Below, piece by piece: positions 13,537 to 24,470 of a stretch of DNA of 64,000 nucleotides. The DNA lies in assembly GCA_010909165.1 (NCBI GenBank), contig MU008167.1:980001-1044000 (forward strand), read 5' to 3'. Below the pieces are notes generated by a model that worked only from the letters and a program-made list of their open reading frames with translations, made no database searches and was not told the origin of the DNA. Position 1 is the stretch's first letter. Each line of letters opens with the position of its first letter. This stretch comes from Anthoceros angustus (taxonomy: Eukaryota > Streptophyta > Anthocerotopsida > Anthocerotales > Anthocerotaceae). Made by a program: the position numbers and the translations under genes.

Positions 13537-13850
13537 AGCTCTTTGTCCCCTATCCACAAGAAGGCACAACTCTCCACCCCCGATACGGGGGAACATCCTA
13601 GGTTAGAGTATCCCACCAACCATGCGGACACTCCTCCTTCCTTTTATGGCCAACATAATCCGGGCTGCGCAGCACCCCTCAGCCCCAGGCGCGACCTCAT
13701 ACATGATGCTGAATCCACAAGATGACATAAGGAACTCCACAGCTAAGCGCCCTGCAGGGCGGATCAATGTTGGGATGGGGAACCATCCTATCACAATCGT
13801 TCAATGCTGGAATGGGGAACCATCCTTTCACAACCTTTCAATGCGGGGAT

Positions 13851-14057
13851 TAAAGAAACCACTAGAGCGAATGAATTTGCATTGATAGATAAGGTATTTA
13901 TACAAGTGTGTTCGTGTAACTACTGAGCAGTTGATACTCTACGAAGTAACTTGCCTAACTGTTGGGAACTGAAGCTTAAACATTATTTTCCAGGCATCTA
14001 TGTGAAACGTGCCCTAACTCAGATCCGCCAGCGCCTGCATCGTGCTATGTCGCAACA
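13851..14057 (-). repeat. 3' LTR of the 13.9-19.4 kb copia element
   Basis: About 93% identical to 19240-19446. The outer flank is GGGAT. Confidence 0.92.
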
Positions 14058-14488
14058 CTCCCCTCGCTGATCCCGAGCTCATCATTCCCCTCGCGATGGC
14101 TTCCGTCACACATCCTCATGTCCAGCTGGTCCTTTGCTTTCCTTGCAGTGCCTGTTGGCATCTCTAGCCCGCGAGTCACATGACCTCTGGTGCAATGCCG
14201 GAGTCTCAAGCGTGCTAGAGTACCCAAACTCAGACATGGAGAAACTGGAAACCGATGTGCAAAGGCGCATCTCGAGAGTAGCTTCGCAGCAAACATGGCA
14301 GGGCATCAGTATGGAAAAGTTCATGAAATGTGGATGCCGAACCTCTGCCTCCAGATGGTGAAAAAGAGCTGGTGGAGTGGCCTTGGGATGGAGAGCTAGT
14401 TGCTGAGCTTGTAGGCTCCCCCTGAAGCGGAGAGTGCTTGTGCGGACACCATTTAGATACTCCTCCTTGCTGAGCAATCCAATGCCAC

Positions 14489-16066
14489 TTACATGCTTCT
14501 TGTGCAATGCCTTGGAGAGTCCCTTGGTAAGCAGATCTGAGGTATTCTCGCTTGTGTTGACAAACTGTAAAGAACCTTCTTCTCTGCGACTACCTGACGG
14601 ATAAAATGAAGCTGGATCTCCACGTGTTTGGTCCTCGCGTGCAGGATGGGGTTGTGTGTCATCGCAATTGCTGATTGGCTGTCGCAAAGCAACTTGGTTG
14701 GCTGATCTTGCTTCTGGTTGATGTCACTTAGGAACTACCGAATCCATAGGATTTCCTTCGCAGCTAGGGATGTGGCTGCTTACTCTGCCTCCGTGGACGA
14801 CAAGCACATGGTTTGCATCTTCTTGCAGCCCTAGGAGACAAGCCCATGATTGATGAGCATACAATAGGCTGCAGTGGACTTCCGAGCGTCTGGATCACCT
14901 GCCCAATCTTCATCGGAGTAGGAGGTTAGTGTGAGTTTGCAAGATTGGTCACCTATGTATACCAATCCGAGTGTCTTGTGGCCCTTCAGGTAGCGGAGAA
15001 TGCGCTTCATGCTGGTCCAATGGGCCCTTCCTGGGTTGGCGAGATATCTTGATGCAATGTTGACAGCTTGGGAGATATCTGGCCTGGTCCAGATTGCCAG
15101 ATACAGAAGGCTGCCCACAGCTTCACTGTAGGGCACTTGTGACATCTCTTGGGTCTCCTCTGGAGTTGAAGGGCAGTCCTCCATGGATATCTTCTCACCA
15201 GATGCGATGGGAGTTGAGACAGGCTTGGCATCCTTCAATTTAAATCTTTCGAGCAACTGATCGACATAGTGTTCTTGATGTATGAAGAATGAGCTCTTCG
15301 CAGGGTTGTGTTCAAACTGCACTCCGAGGGCAAATCGAAGGGGTCCCATGTCGACAACTTCGTACTCCTTTGACAGCAGGTCTTTGACTTCTTGTATTGC
15401 AGCAAGGCTGTTCCCAAAGATAAAGTTGTCATCAACATACAGGGTGATGATGACAAGCTTGCCTTGTTCTTGCAGGACATAGACGCTGGTGTCGGAGGGC
15501 AGTGAGGTGAAGCCGCATTTCTTCAAGTACAAGTCGACAGTCTCGTTCCACACTTGTGCTGATTGTTTCGAGCCGTATATGGACTTGAGAAGCTTGCACA
15601 CTTTGATGTCCTCATGTAGAGTGCCGTATAGAAATGCTATTTTAACATCTACCTGGTGTATGTGCAGGTGATGATGGGCTGCAAAGGCTAGCAGTATTCG
15701 GATTGAGGTTGCTTTAACCACAGGACTGAAGAGTCTATTCTCTTCATAATCAAAGCCTGGTACCTGGGTGAAACCACTGGCTACCAGTTTGACCTTATAC
15801 CTGGATACTGTACCATCTGGATTGAGCTTCCTGCGAAAAGTCCACTTGCAGGATATAGGCTTTCTACCAGCAAGTAAGTCTGTGAGCTTCCAGGGTTTAT
15901 TGGCAATTAAAGAGTCGTACTCTGACTTGACTGCTGCGGTCCATTCAGGTGTACTGAGTGCCTTTTGGATGTTGGCAGGGACATCTTGCATCTCTATTGC
16001 AGAGAGAGCGTGATAAAGGGCAAGCTGAACTGGATCATTATCAGAGGCTTGTGCTAGTGCTGGCAC
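14489..16066 (-). pseudogene. copia reverse transcriptase and RNase H, broken
   Basis: The long frame 16066-14831 carries the RVT_2 domain: ISCKWTFRRKLNPDGTVSRY, VDVKIAFLYG and the catalytic YVDD in LYVDDNFIFG. It ends with the start of RNase H (DEDWAGDPDARKSTAAYC). The rest of RNase H, with CDSQSAIAMTHNP and HARTKHVEI, lies in another frame at about 14692-14489. The usual TAFLHG motif reads IAFLYG, and a short deletion removes the sequence between HEDI and VCKLLK. It is a relic; the identity is certain. Confidence 0.9.
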
Positions 16067-16300
16067 ATCTTCAGGTGGAATGGCTGTATGACGGGAAAAT
16101 GACTCTCTAGGAACAGAAGGTGGATTCCTCCATAGGTGACTTGGTGGTCGATAACGTGTAGAACGCCTCAGAGGTTCGGGTTCTGGAACAGGTACGGGCT
16201 CTGGTTCTGGATTGAGAGGTGCAATTGGTTGCAGAGGAGGTGGTACCTGAGGCTGTACCTGTGCGTATGGTAGTGCCTAGATGGCTTGCTTAGGAGGAGG

Positions 16301-17131
16301 CTAGACTGGCTGCTGGGCTGCTGGTTGCTGTGGCTGAAACTGGATTTCCTCTTGAGCTTGGAGCTCATCTTCGTCATAGAGTGTTTCCCCCTCAAGGTCG
16401 AGAGGGGAATCCGAGTGAAGGAAACCTGACATGCTAGGGGCAGGAAGAGGAGACGAGAGGGAAGCTAGGTAGGAGTTAAGTAGCAAAGATTCATGGAAAT
16501 GAGCGTTACGGGAAAGAATTACCTCACAGGTGGCAGGGTCAAAGAGGCGATAGCCCTTGGATTGGTCTGAGTACCCGATAAAGAGGAGTTTCCTACCCTT
16601 GTTGTCCCACTTCTTCCGGTTCACATCAGGGATATGGGCGAATGCGGGGCTGCCAAATATTCTGAGATGAGAAATGCGGGGCTTGTGCCCGGTCCATCAT
16701 TCAAACGGAGTGATGTTGGGCAGCTCCTTTGTTGGCAGGCGGTTCTTCAAGTAGTTGGAGGTTGCCACAGCCTCGGCCCAATAACCTCGAGTGAGCCCAG
16801 AAAGCTTGAGAATAGATCTGGAGATCTCAAGCAAAGAGCGATTCAGGCGCTCTGCAAAAGGATTCTGGGAGGGTGTGTGAGGTACTGTGAGTTGGCGAAG
16901 GATCCCTTTGGATCTACAGAAGTCCTGGAAGGCATGGCTTGTGTACTCCCCAGCATTGTCAGTGCGAAGAGTACAGACCTGGAAGCCTGTTTGCCTTTCT
17001 GCTGCCAGGACAAATTCTTGGAAGCATGTAAGTGCGTCATCCTTGTGCTTCAGGAAGAAAATATGGCAGTACCTGCTCCATTCGTCCAAAAAAGTCAGGA
17101 AGTAGGAGTGGCCTCCAAAGGAGGTGCTCAT
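16301..17131 (-). pseudogene. copia integrase, broken
   Basis: Residues FLDEWSRYCHIFFLK, LRTDNAGEY and AERLNRSLLEISRS mark the DDE catalytic core (17131-16697), but the motif before the glutamate reads NPFAER where most copia integrases have NGVAER. A second frame (16624-16301) continues with the integrase C-terminal part, including RRKLLFIGYSDQSKGYR-like residues and an acidic, glutamine-rich tail. There is a frame break near 16650-16700. The function in an intact element is insertion of the cDNA into the genome. Confidence 0.85.
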
Positions 17132-17206
17132 GGGTCCGCAAATATCTGAGTGAACGACTTCAAGGAGGCGTCGAGCTCGAGTAGGTGAGGGATCTTTGAA
17201 TGGGAG

Positions 17207-17845
17207 CTAATGCAGCTTTGAGTACTTGCAAATTTCGCAGAAGAAGTCTTGGGGTACCTTGATGTTGACTGGATCTTTGTACATGTCCAGGTTGGAAAAT
17301 GTGCTGAGGTACCGTGGATTGATGTGTTCTGCTCGACAGTGCCAGAGTTTGGTGTTGTCGAGGTTGCTAGATGAGGAGCTATCGATGGCCAGTGCTGATG
17401 AGGACTGAATATTAAGCAAGTACAGGTCGTTGAAAGGGAGTCCGTGTGTGATTGCAGTTTACGTCTTGTCTTTTAAATGAAAGATGGAGCAATGATTGCC
17501 TTCGAAAGTGATGATGAGGTCATGCTCCATTGCAAGCTTACGGACTGATAAGAGATTCTTTGTCATAGCAGGAACATGGAGAGCGCCATTGATTATAAGG
17601 GTCTCGCCGTTTGACAATCGCAGCTGTACTTCGCTGCTGCCTTCAACTGGGAGAGAGCTGTCGTCTCCGAGGAGGACGTGTTGGTCGAAGTGAACAGTGT
17701 GATAGAATGTGAACATATCCTTGCTGCTGCAGATGTGGGTTGTGGCTCCCGAGTCTAGAAACCATCTGCAACTGTCCGTTCTGGTGACTGTTAAACAAAC
17801 AACTAGAATTAAGCTTGCCGAGGGTGACTTGATGGATGTAGTCAC
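17207..17845 (-). pseudogene. copia aspartic protease and GAG-pre-integrase region
   Basis: The protease active site DSGATTHI follows WFL, and ALHVPAMTKNLLSV closes the fold, as in other copia proteases (about 17845-17459). A shorter frame at 17419-17207 gives LWHCRAEHINPRYLS, the GAG-pre-integrase zinc-binding motif, with CEICKYSK behind it. The two pieces are in different frames, so the reading is broken near 17460. In an active element this protease would cut the Gag-Pol precursor. Confidence 0.85.
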
Positions 17846-17852
17846 GTTGGAC

Positions 17853-18724
17853 TCATTTCTGGGTGAGTCTCGTCGGGGTTCTCCCGACTGTTTCTTTCTG
17901 CATTCGTGCTTGAAATAGCCTGGGATCTTGCACCAATTTCAGGGTCCTTGCCATTCTTCTTATATGATTGTTCTGATTATATCTGTTGTAGCCTCCAGAT
18001 GACTGCCGTTGTGAGTCGAAAGGTCGCCGATCGGAGAAGTTACCGCGTCCTCTGCCTCTTCGACCCCCTCGGCCTCGAGAGGTGAAGAGTGCGGAGTTGG
18101 AGCTACCTTGGCCAGCACGTGGGTTGGAGCCACCGCAAGACTCAATGTCATAAATAAATGCAACCAAACTGTTCTACCAAATCAAGATGAAGCACACTGA
18201 AAGCGTTGAGCAGCACATCAGCAACTTTCAAGCTTCCAGGGCTCGCCTCACCGCAGCCGGCACCACCATCACCGAGCATCAAGCAGCAGTAATACTCCTT
18301 ACATCTCTGCCTACATCTTACAAAACGTTTGTTAGTTCCCAGAGCTCTATCCTCCGACAAGCCACACGAGCAGGAGGTGCACCAGCAGCTGGCATCTTCT
18401 CCGAAGTTGTGGGAGCACTACTCGAGGAGGAATCAAGTAGAGATTAGAGCATTGCGCGTACATTTTTCCTTCTTAACCCAGGCTGCAATTGTATCAGGTG
18501 TACCAACGGGGTTGGTAGCGGGCCCGGGCTTCACAAGTGTGCCGTCCGCAATCTCCATCAACTAGTTCTTCAAGAAGGGCAGTAACTCGCATCTTCCATA
18601 CACCAAAATCTGTTCCGCTGAATCGGTCACGATCGCGGAGCTCAATTTTGGTGGTTGGTGTTACCATGATTACTTGTTTCTTAGTCTTTCTTTTATAATT
18701 CTTAAGGGGATCGAACGCTAACAT
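17853..18724 (-). pseudogene. gag: copia gag, broken, with inverted middle
   Basis: The start is recognisable on the minus strand near 18685: a short leader followed by RDRDRFSGTDFGVWKMRV, the typical copia gag N-terminus. The tail at about 18167-17853 is the arginine- and glycine-rich linker that leads towards the nucleocapsid region. The expected middle, a UBN2-type segment with ESVEQHISNFQASRARLTAA, is absent from the minus strand and lies instead on the plus strand at about 18158-18437. Gag packages element RNA in the virus-like particle; this copy cannot be functional. Identity is firm; the exact breakpoints are not. Confidence 0.8.
18158..18437 (+). repeat. Inverted gag segment inside the minus-strand copia element
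   Basis: The plus-strand reading contains TKLFYQIKMKHTESVEQ and, towards the end, IFSEVVGALLEEE. These are central gag motifs that should be on the minus strand like the rest of the element. Sequence on both sides continues gag on the minus strand, so this is a local inversion of about 280 bp. Confidence 0.75.
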
Positions 18725-19239
18725 ACGCCGTCTAGGATGCTAGGATACTGTCTAAAATCTACAGATTCTCTCTAATGTTAGGTGGAGCGACTCGATTTGG
18801 TACTCGATTGCTGAAAGTTGCGACTTCAGGTCTTCATGAGTGATGATTGTCTTGGCAGGGAAGGTACTTGGGTGATTGCAAGATGATCCTGCAAACGGTG
18901 AGTTAGGAAAACGTCGAGATGATGGTGAGCTACGAGGTGGCAGCGATGATGGGCTTGAGTAGCTTGTGCGGTATGCTGGAGTAGGTGCACGTCGAGGTTT
19001 GAATCCAATACCGTGCGTCATTTCTGCGACGCAATCACTGCAGATGACTTGCCTTGGGGGCGGGGCCTGGCCAAGAGGTGAGTAGCACGCTGGTGTGCGC
19101 TTCCTAGCCATGTTGCCAATTTCAAGATCGTTGGCGCTAATTGCCTTTTGTTCTGTGCAGCGCCATAGCGACGGATCTTGGAAGACCAGGTGCGAGGCGC
19201 GCTTGATGCACGGCGAGGGGAGCGCTCACCTCGATACCA

Positions 19240-19446
19240 TAAAGAAACCACTAGAGCGAATGAATTTGCATTGATAGATCAAGGTATTTATACAAGTGTG
19301 TTCGCGTAACTGCTAAGCAATTGATACTCTACGAATTAACCTACCTAACTGTGGGAACCGAAGCTTAAACATTATTTTCCAGGCATCTATGTGAAACGTG
19401 CGCTAACTCGGATCCGCCAGCGCCTACATTGCGCTATGTCGCAACA
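19240..19446 (-). repeat. 5' LTR of the 13.9-19.4 kb copia element
   Basis: In element orientation it begins TGTTGCGACATAG and ends just before TGGTATCGAGG, the primer-site position. The outer flank is GGGAT. Confidence 0.92.
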
Positions 19447-19679
19447 GGGATGGGAAACCATCCTTTCACAATCTTTCAGCCCGATTGGGCAAAAATATCA
19501 ATCTTTAGCCCGGTTGGGCGCGCAGGCCTCCCTAACACCTCATTGTGTTCACCTGGGCACACCGGCCTCCCTACACCTATAAAAGGTGCTGATTATAACA
19601 AGTTCAATACCATTTCCAAGCTTTTTGTCTCTCATGTGCACTTTCCACTAAAGAATATAGGTACTTTTATAATGAGATT

Positions 19680-19845
19680 TACTAGGAATTTTATAACCTT
19701 ACTTAATAACTCATTGTAAATCTAAGCGTAGTAGTACATGTTACACTAATATAGAATTTATTATAGATTTTATAACATTACTTAATAACTCATTGTAAAT
19801 CCAAGCATAGTAATGCATGCTGCACTAATAACGTTGTAAATCATA
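19680..19845. repeat. 84-bp tandem repeat, two diverged copies
   Basis: Two units starting at about 19690 and 19774 share TTACTTAATAACTCATTGTAA. They differ mostly by transitions, a normal ageing pattern. Downstream, 19985-20160 is rich in TAGTTA/TAACTA motifs in both orientations. No gene is visible between 19447 and 20490. Confidence 0.7.
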
Positions 19846-20497
19846 GAATACTTGTGCCACTTATGCTACCCTCCTTTGTCATTTTAAATATTGGTTGTAA
19901 ATTAGGTTCGGCATACACTAGCTTGCCACGCCAACTTACAACACAACAATTGTCTTGATTAACAATGAACATTTACAATGAGGGTCTAGTTAAGTATAAT
20001 TAGTTAACTAGTATGTGGTTGGGTGTAGTTACTTAACTATAATTACTACACTATAGTTATTTAACTAGGTTAGTTAATTATAGTTATCAAACAATCATTA
20101 TTTAACTAGAGTTAGTTAAATAACCACAGTTTATTAACTATAGTTAGCTTGTGGTTAGGGCAATCAGTTCCCATCCTACAAATATATATAGTGAGAATAA
20201 ATTATTAATCTACTTATTATTCCGGATAAACCGTAAATGGTAAATGAAATTAAGCGATTTAAAAAGACAGACTTCGGCCGCACGGCCTAAACATGCGAAG
20301 AAGAAACCAATTTGCAAATTCTATATAGGGTGAACCCACTGGTGAGGATGAGAATTTTCCATAAGTCTTGGGATTTCTGCCAAACCCCAATTCCATGCAC
20401 CATGTCGAACCCCATGGAGGTGTTAGGGTTGGGGACACGGCCAAGGACATGAACCCTGTACACGGCCACGAAGATGGCGCCCATAGCAGGCGTTGTT

Positions 20498-21720
20498 GTT
20501 ACGCCTATCCATCTAAACCCTAATCCACATCTCCACGGCCATTGCCTGAAATATTCTTCTATTAGTAACAACGTGTAAAACTGCCCAAACTGAGGACAAG
20601 TAGACCAGGGCTAGGTAGGTGTGTGAAGTGTATGCAATAGATTGTCCAAGCTAAATTCCTTGGGATCAAACCTACGTACGAGACGACCGTGGGATAAGTG
20701 TGGCCAGCGAGACTACCTCTGGGCAGCGGGGTTTTCCTACCACAATCATGACACCTTCATTACTGGCCATGTCGACATGCCAGCCATTGTTAGAGTACTT
20801 AATCAACACTCGCTTACCTATGGTTAGTTTAATAGGTCAGTTATATATCGAAGAGACACATTAGGAGTATTTAAGTGAGAATGACTAATTGTATATCATG
20901 GCTTATTTTTATTCAATACAACTCCTGTTTTTGTTCCTCTCTTCTCGCCCAGCTCAAGACCCAAACATGGTATCAGAGCTCTGGGATTGAGTGATTGTAT
21001 ACCATCTTGATCAGATGGAGATGCGGCGATATCTTGGTCGGTCATGGGATAGGACAAGTCTGATCTTACGTCTATGGACTGCAGCTATTGATATTATGTT
21101 ACGCCTATCCATCTAAACCCTAATCCACATCTCCACGGCCATTGCACGAAATATTCTTCTATTAGTAACAACGTGTAAAGCGCTAAGCGAGGACAAGTAG
21201 ACCAGGGCTAGGTAGGTGTGTGAAGTGTATGCAATAGATTGTCCAAGCTAAATTCCTTGGGATCAAACCTACGTGCAGGGCAATAGTGGGATAAGTGTGG
21301 CGAGACTACCTGCAGGCGTGGGGTTTTCCTACCACAATCATGACACCTTCATTCTTGGCCATGTCGACATGCCAGCCATTGTTAGAGTACTTAATCAACA
21401 CTAAACGCTTACCTATGGTTAGTTTAATAGGTCAGTTATATATCGAAGAGACACATTAGGAGTATTTAAGTGAGAATGACTAATTGTATATCATGGCTTA
21501 TTTTTATTCAATACAACTCCTGTTTTTGTTCCTCTCTTCTCGCCCAGCTCAAGACCCAAACATGGTATCGAGCTGGGATTGAGTGATTGTATACCATCTT
21601 GATCGGATGGAGATGCGGCGATATCTTGGTCGGTCATGGGATAGGACAAGTCTGATCTTACGTCTATGGACTGCAGCTATTGATATTATGTTCTGCCTAT
21701 CTGATCGGTATCATCTTACT
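20498..21720. repeat. Tandem duplication, about 0.6 kb, including a copia 5' LTR
   Basis: The block from about 20498 to 21095 is followed by a second copy from about 21096 to 21720. Both contain the LTR and the primer-binding site; the second primer site has lost bases (TGGTATCGAGC against TGGTATCAGAGC). Differences are almost all short indels. The join lies at similar ATGTT(A)CGCCTATC / ATGTTCTGCCTATC strings. Confidence 0.85.
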
Positions 21721-22593
21721 ACCAAGGGGAATTATGATCAAGTATATTGACTGGATCGACGGCCATATACGAGCCTTGATCTCTCAATACATTCCCTTAC
21801 ACTTCCGCTGCCGGGTAGTATGAGAAATTGAAACAACAAGAATTAATCACTCTGCTTTGAAGGCGAAACAGAGATTTTGGCATACTCTTTTAGTCATGTC
21901 TTCTCCTCCACCCCCACCATTGCGTGGAGCGCTCACTCCTGTCTTTACATCTGAGCTTAAGGAAAAAGACCGCTTCAATGGGCAGCGATATGAGGTCTAG
22001 AGGGTCAAAATGAAATCCACACTGCTTGCTAGGAATGTCTGGGGTATTGTAGATGGGACCATTAAAGAGCCATTAGTTACAGCAACTAAGGGAGAAAAGG
22101 ATAAGTGGGAACATGCCAACAGTGTGTGTGTAGCTCTTCTTATCAGTGGCCTTGCTCAAGACCTCATCCCTGATATTGAGTATCTCACCAAAGTCAGTGA
22201 GATTTGGAATCAACTTGCTAGCACATATCAAGCACGCAACGTGTTAACTCTTTGTGCTGTCAGGCAAGAATTCTATTATTTAAAGATGAAAGAAGATGAC
22301 AAGATACAAACACATACCAGCAAGTTTCGACATCTTCGAGCTGAGCTGGCATCACTTGGAACTAAGATGGATGAGATTGATGTTGTTGCACAGTTGCTCA
22401 CTAGTCTACGTCGACAACCTAGTACTTAATCAACACTTGCTTACCTATGGTTAGTTTATTAGGTCAGTTATATACCGAAGAGACACATTAGGAGTCTTTA
22501 AGTGAGAATGACTAATTGTATATCATTGGTTATTTTTATTCAATACAACTTCTGTTTTTGTTCCTCTCTTCTCGCCCAGCTCAAGACCCAAAC
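20788..22593 (+). mobile_element. Gag-only Ty1/copia relic
   Basis: The 5' LTR (20788-20967, about 180 bp, TGTTAGAGTAC to CCAAACA) is followed directly by TGGTATCAGAGC, complementary to the plant initiator-tRNA 3' end. A gag frame follows, and a second LTR copy starting AGTACTTAATC lies at 22421-22593; it lacks its first bases and its last base. All of pol is missing, so this is an internally deleted, non-autonomous element. Part of it is repeated in the 20498-21720 duplication. I found no convincing target duplication. Confidence 0.82.
21896..22429 (+). pseudogene. gag: copia gag fragment with in-frame TAG
   Basis: The frame starts at ATG 21896 with a proline-rich leader, then LKEKDRFNGQRYEV, an in-frame TAG at 21998-22000 where copia gag normally has tryptophan, and RVKMKSTLLARNVWGIVDG. 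It continues with a UBN2-like segment (IWNQLASTYQARNVLTLCAV, LRAELASLGTKMDEIDVV) and runs into the 3' LTR. The zinc knuckle is lost. A TGG to TAG change is the simplest explanation of the stop. Confidence 0.85.
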
Positions 22594-22594
22594 G

Positions 22595-22905
22595 GCCACC
22601 AATCTAGGGGAGTTCACGATCGAGATTCCATGTGAAACAAAGCCAAAAGTGTAGAAGCTTCGCCGGCCCTTTCCCAAGCACATGAAGGAGGTAAAAGAGG
22701 AGGTGTATAGATTGCTGGTGGCAGGCTGCATTGAAGCTGTCACTTACCCAGAGTGGGTATCATCGATCATCATCTCCATGACGAAGAATGGAAAGATCAG
22801 AATTCGTGTGGATTTCCGAGAGTTGCACCGTCCACAACAAAGAACAAGTTCCCCCTTCCTTTTACGAATGAAATTCTAGATGAAATAGCAGGCCGTGAGC
22901 TTTAG
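22595..22905 (+). pseudogene. Ty3/gypsy reverse transcriptase fragment
   Basis: Directly behind the copia relic, the frame from about 22670 reads MKEVKEEVYRLLVAGCIEAV, YPEWVSSI and NGKIRIRVDFRELH. These are the opening motifs of a gypsy reverse transcriptase (hinge, YPEW, KKNGK, VDYRDLN-like). A frameshift follows, and EILDEIAGREL appears in another frame near 22870-22900. The catalytic YIDD part is absent. The copia relic probably inserted into or next to this older remnant. Confidence 0.8.
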
Positions 22906-24470
22906 CGACTCGTAGGTGGACCCAGGCAGTTGTGCCGCAAGCGCGAGTTGGGGCCAGAGAGCTTGAAGTGGTATAAGATTAGGAGGATGATGAGTTGTGT
23001 TGAGTGTTGAGAATGATGTGGAGCTGAATATTGAGTAGAGGAATAGAGAGTAGGACTTAGAAGAAGTTTCCGAGCGCTCTTGGGTCCAAGTCTTGCCCGG
23101 CAGGTATCCCCATGAACCAGGTCACGTTTCGGCGTGCACCGAGCCAAGTGGCGCACCAACTCCACACAAAGAGAAAAAACAAGTCACTAGATGTTTTCTT
23201 TTGAACTTCTTTGACGAGATCGGTACATCATGTTACCCTACCCTCATATTACTGAAACTAATACTTCACCACGGGCATACCGATGAAATTGTTGGAGCAA
23301 ATTCCTATTAGGCCCAATGGCACATAGAGAATCTCGTAGAATTCTCGTTTATAAAGTGGTAGCCGAAAAATACAGTCCGCATCCCGAGAAAGTCCAAGGT
23401 GGAGGGTGGAGGAGGACGTGATCCTGTCGACACCGCCCTCGTATGAATAAATATTAAAATAACACATGCACTACCTTTAAACAACTCTACAAGTCACATA
23501 TAAACAAGTCCACCGCTGCCACATGGTCATGGTTACCGTGAGGCCTTCAGCGGTAACTACGCTGTCACACATAATCCTCTTTCGACGCACGAGCTTTTCT
23601 CTTCTGCTGCATGCTGGAACCAAAAGGGAGAAGATGAGTGCCAGCCTCTGATGTCATAGCGCGCGGGGGCTCGGCTCGGCTCGGCTCTGGGGCTGACGTA
23701 GCGCGCTTGCTTCGGATCTGCAGGTGTGCGCAATTTGGTTCCAGTGATCACATGTGTGCAGTGCAACTAGTGTCTTCCTGTGGTGCGGTTCCGGCTGATT
23801 GAGCCGCACTGCACGCACCGCAGTCTGCGGGATGCTCAGTTTGTTAGGGCGGCGTGTTGCGAAATTTCGATTTTCGTGATTTTCAATGCTTGATTGGACC
23901 CCGGCGGTGCAGGATTGAAGACATCTAGCAGAGGGAAGGGGATCTGGTGTGGCAAGGCATTGCACACGGTTGATGTTGCAGGTGTTTGGTGTTTTGAGAT
24001 AGAATCGGTGGAGTGGAGCTTAATTTCGAAGCAGGATGGCATCTGCGTTTGGAGGAACCTTTTGCGCTTCAGGTGCTACTGAGGCGCCAATTGGAGACCT
24101 GTGGTGCTGGTCTACTAGTGGCCATTGAGGCCCGAGTTTGTAAGACTTCCTCGGGTCAGTGGAAGGTCGAGCTGACCGGTTGTTGAGGGCTTCACGGGGT
24201 GCCTCGCTTGCGGAGAATTAGGTGGCGTGTGTTTGGAGGATTCTGCTCTGGAATTGGTTTTCCGACCACAGAAAAAAAATGCGTAAATCCGCACTATATC
24301 GAAGTGGGCAGGAGGAGATATGGCGACGCCAGATCGGAGACCTTCGACCTGAAGCATTCTCGCGTAAAATTGGAGGTTGCCTGGTACGGTTGAAGGAACA
24401 CTGAATTCCAGGCGGCGTTTTTCTCCGGCTTTTCAGCTGATTTGCTAAAACCTAAGGTTGGCCTTTGGTG
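22906..24470. other. Spacer upstream of the DCAF8-like gene
   Basis: No recognisable protein was found. The last 600 bp may hold a 5' leader or first exon of the downstream gene: there are several GT/AG candidates and a short ATG frame at about 24035-24072, but none joins in frame with the first recognised exon. Confidence 0.4.

Larger units (their letters stand above)
13851..19446 (-). mobile_element. Ty1/copia LTR retrotransposon, old and degenerate
   Basis: The element is bounded by 207-bp LTRs (13851-14057 and 19240-19446) and flanked by the 5-bp target duplication GGGAT (13846-13850 and 19447-19451). Read on the minus strand the order is 5' LTR, leader, gag, protease, integrase, reverse transcriptase, RNase H, 3' LTR, which is the copia order. 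The LTRs differ by about 13 substitutions, mostly transitions, and two 1-bp indels, so the insertion is not recent. The pol frames are interrupted several times, and a piece of gag is inverted. The sequence following the 5' LTR begins TGGTATCGAGG, a diverged form of the usual initiator-tRNA primer site. Confidence 0.93.

Noticed and set aside
13304-13537. Open frame across the 26-bp minisatellite
   Set aside because: The period is not a multiple of three, so the repeated peptide is a by-product of the DNA repeat.
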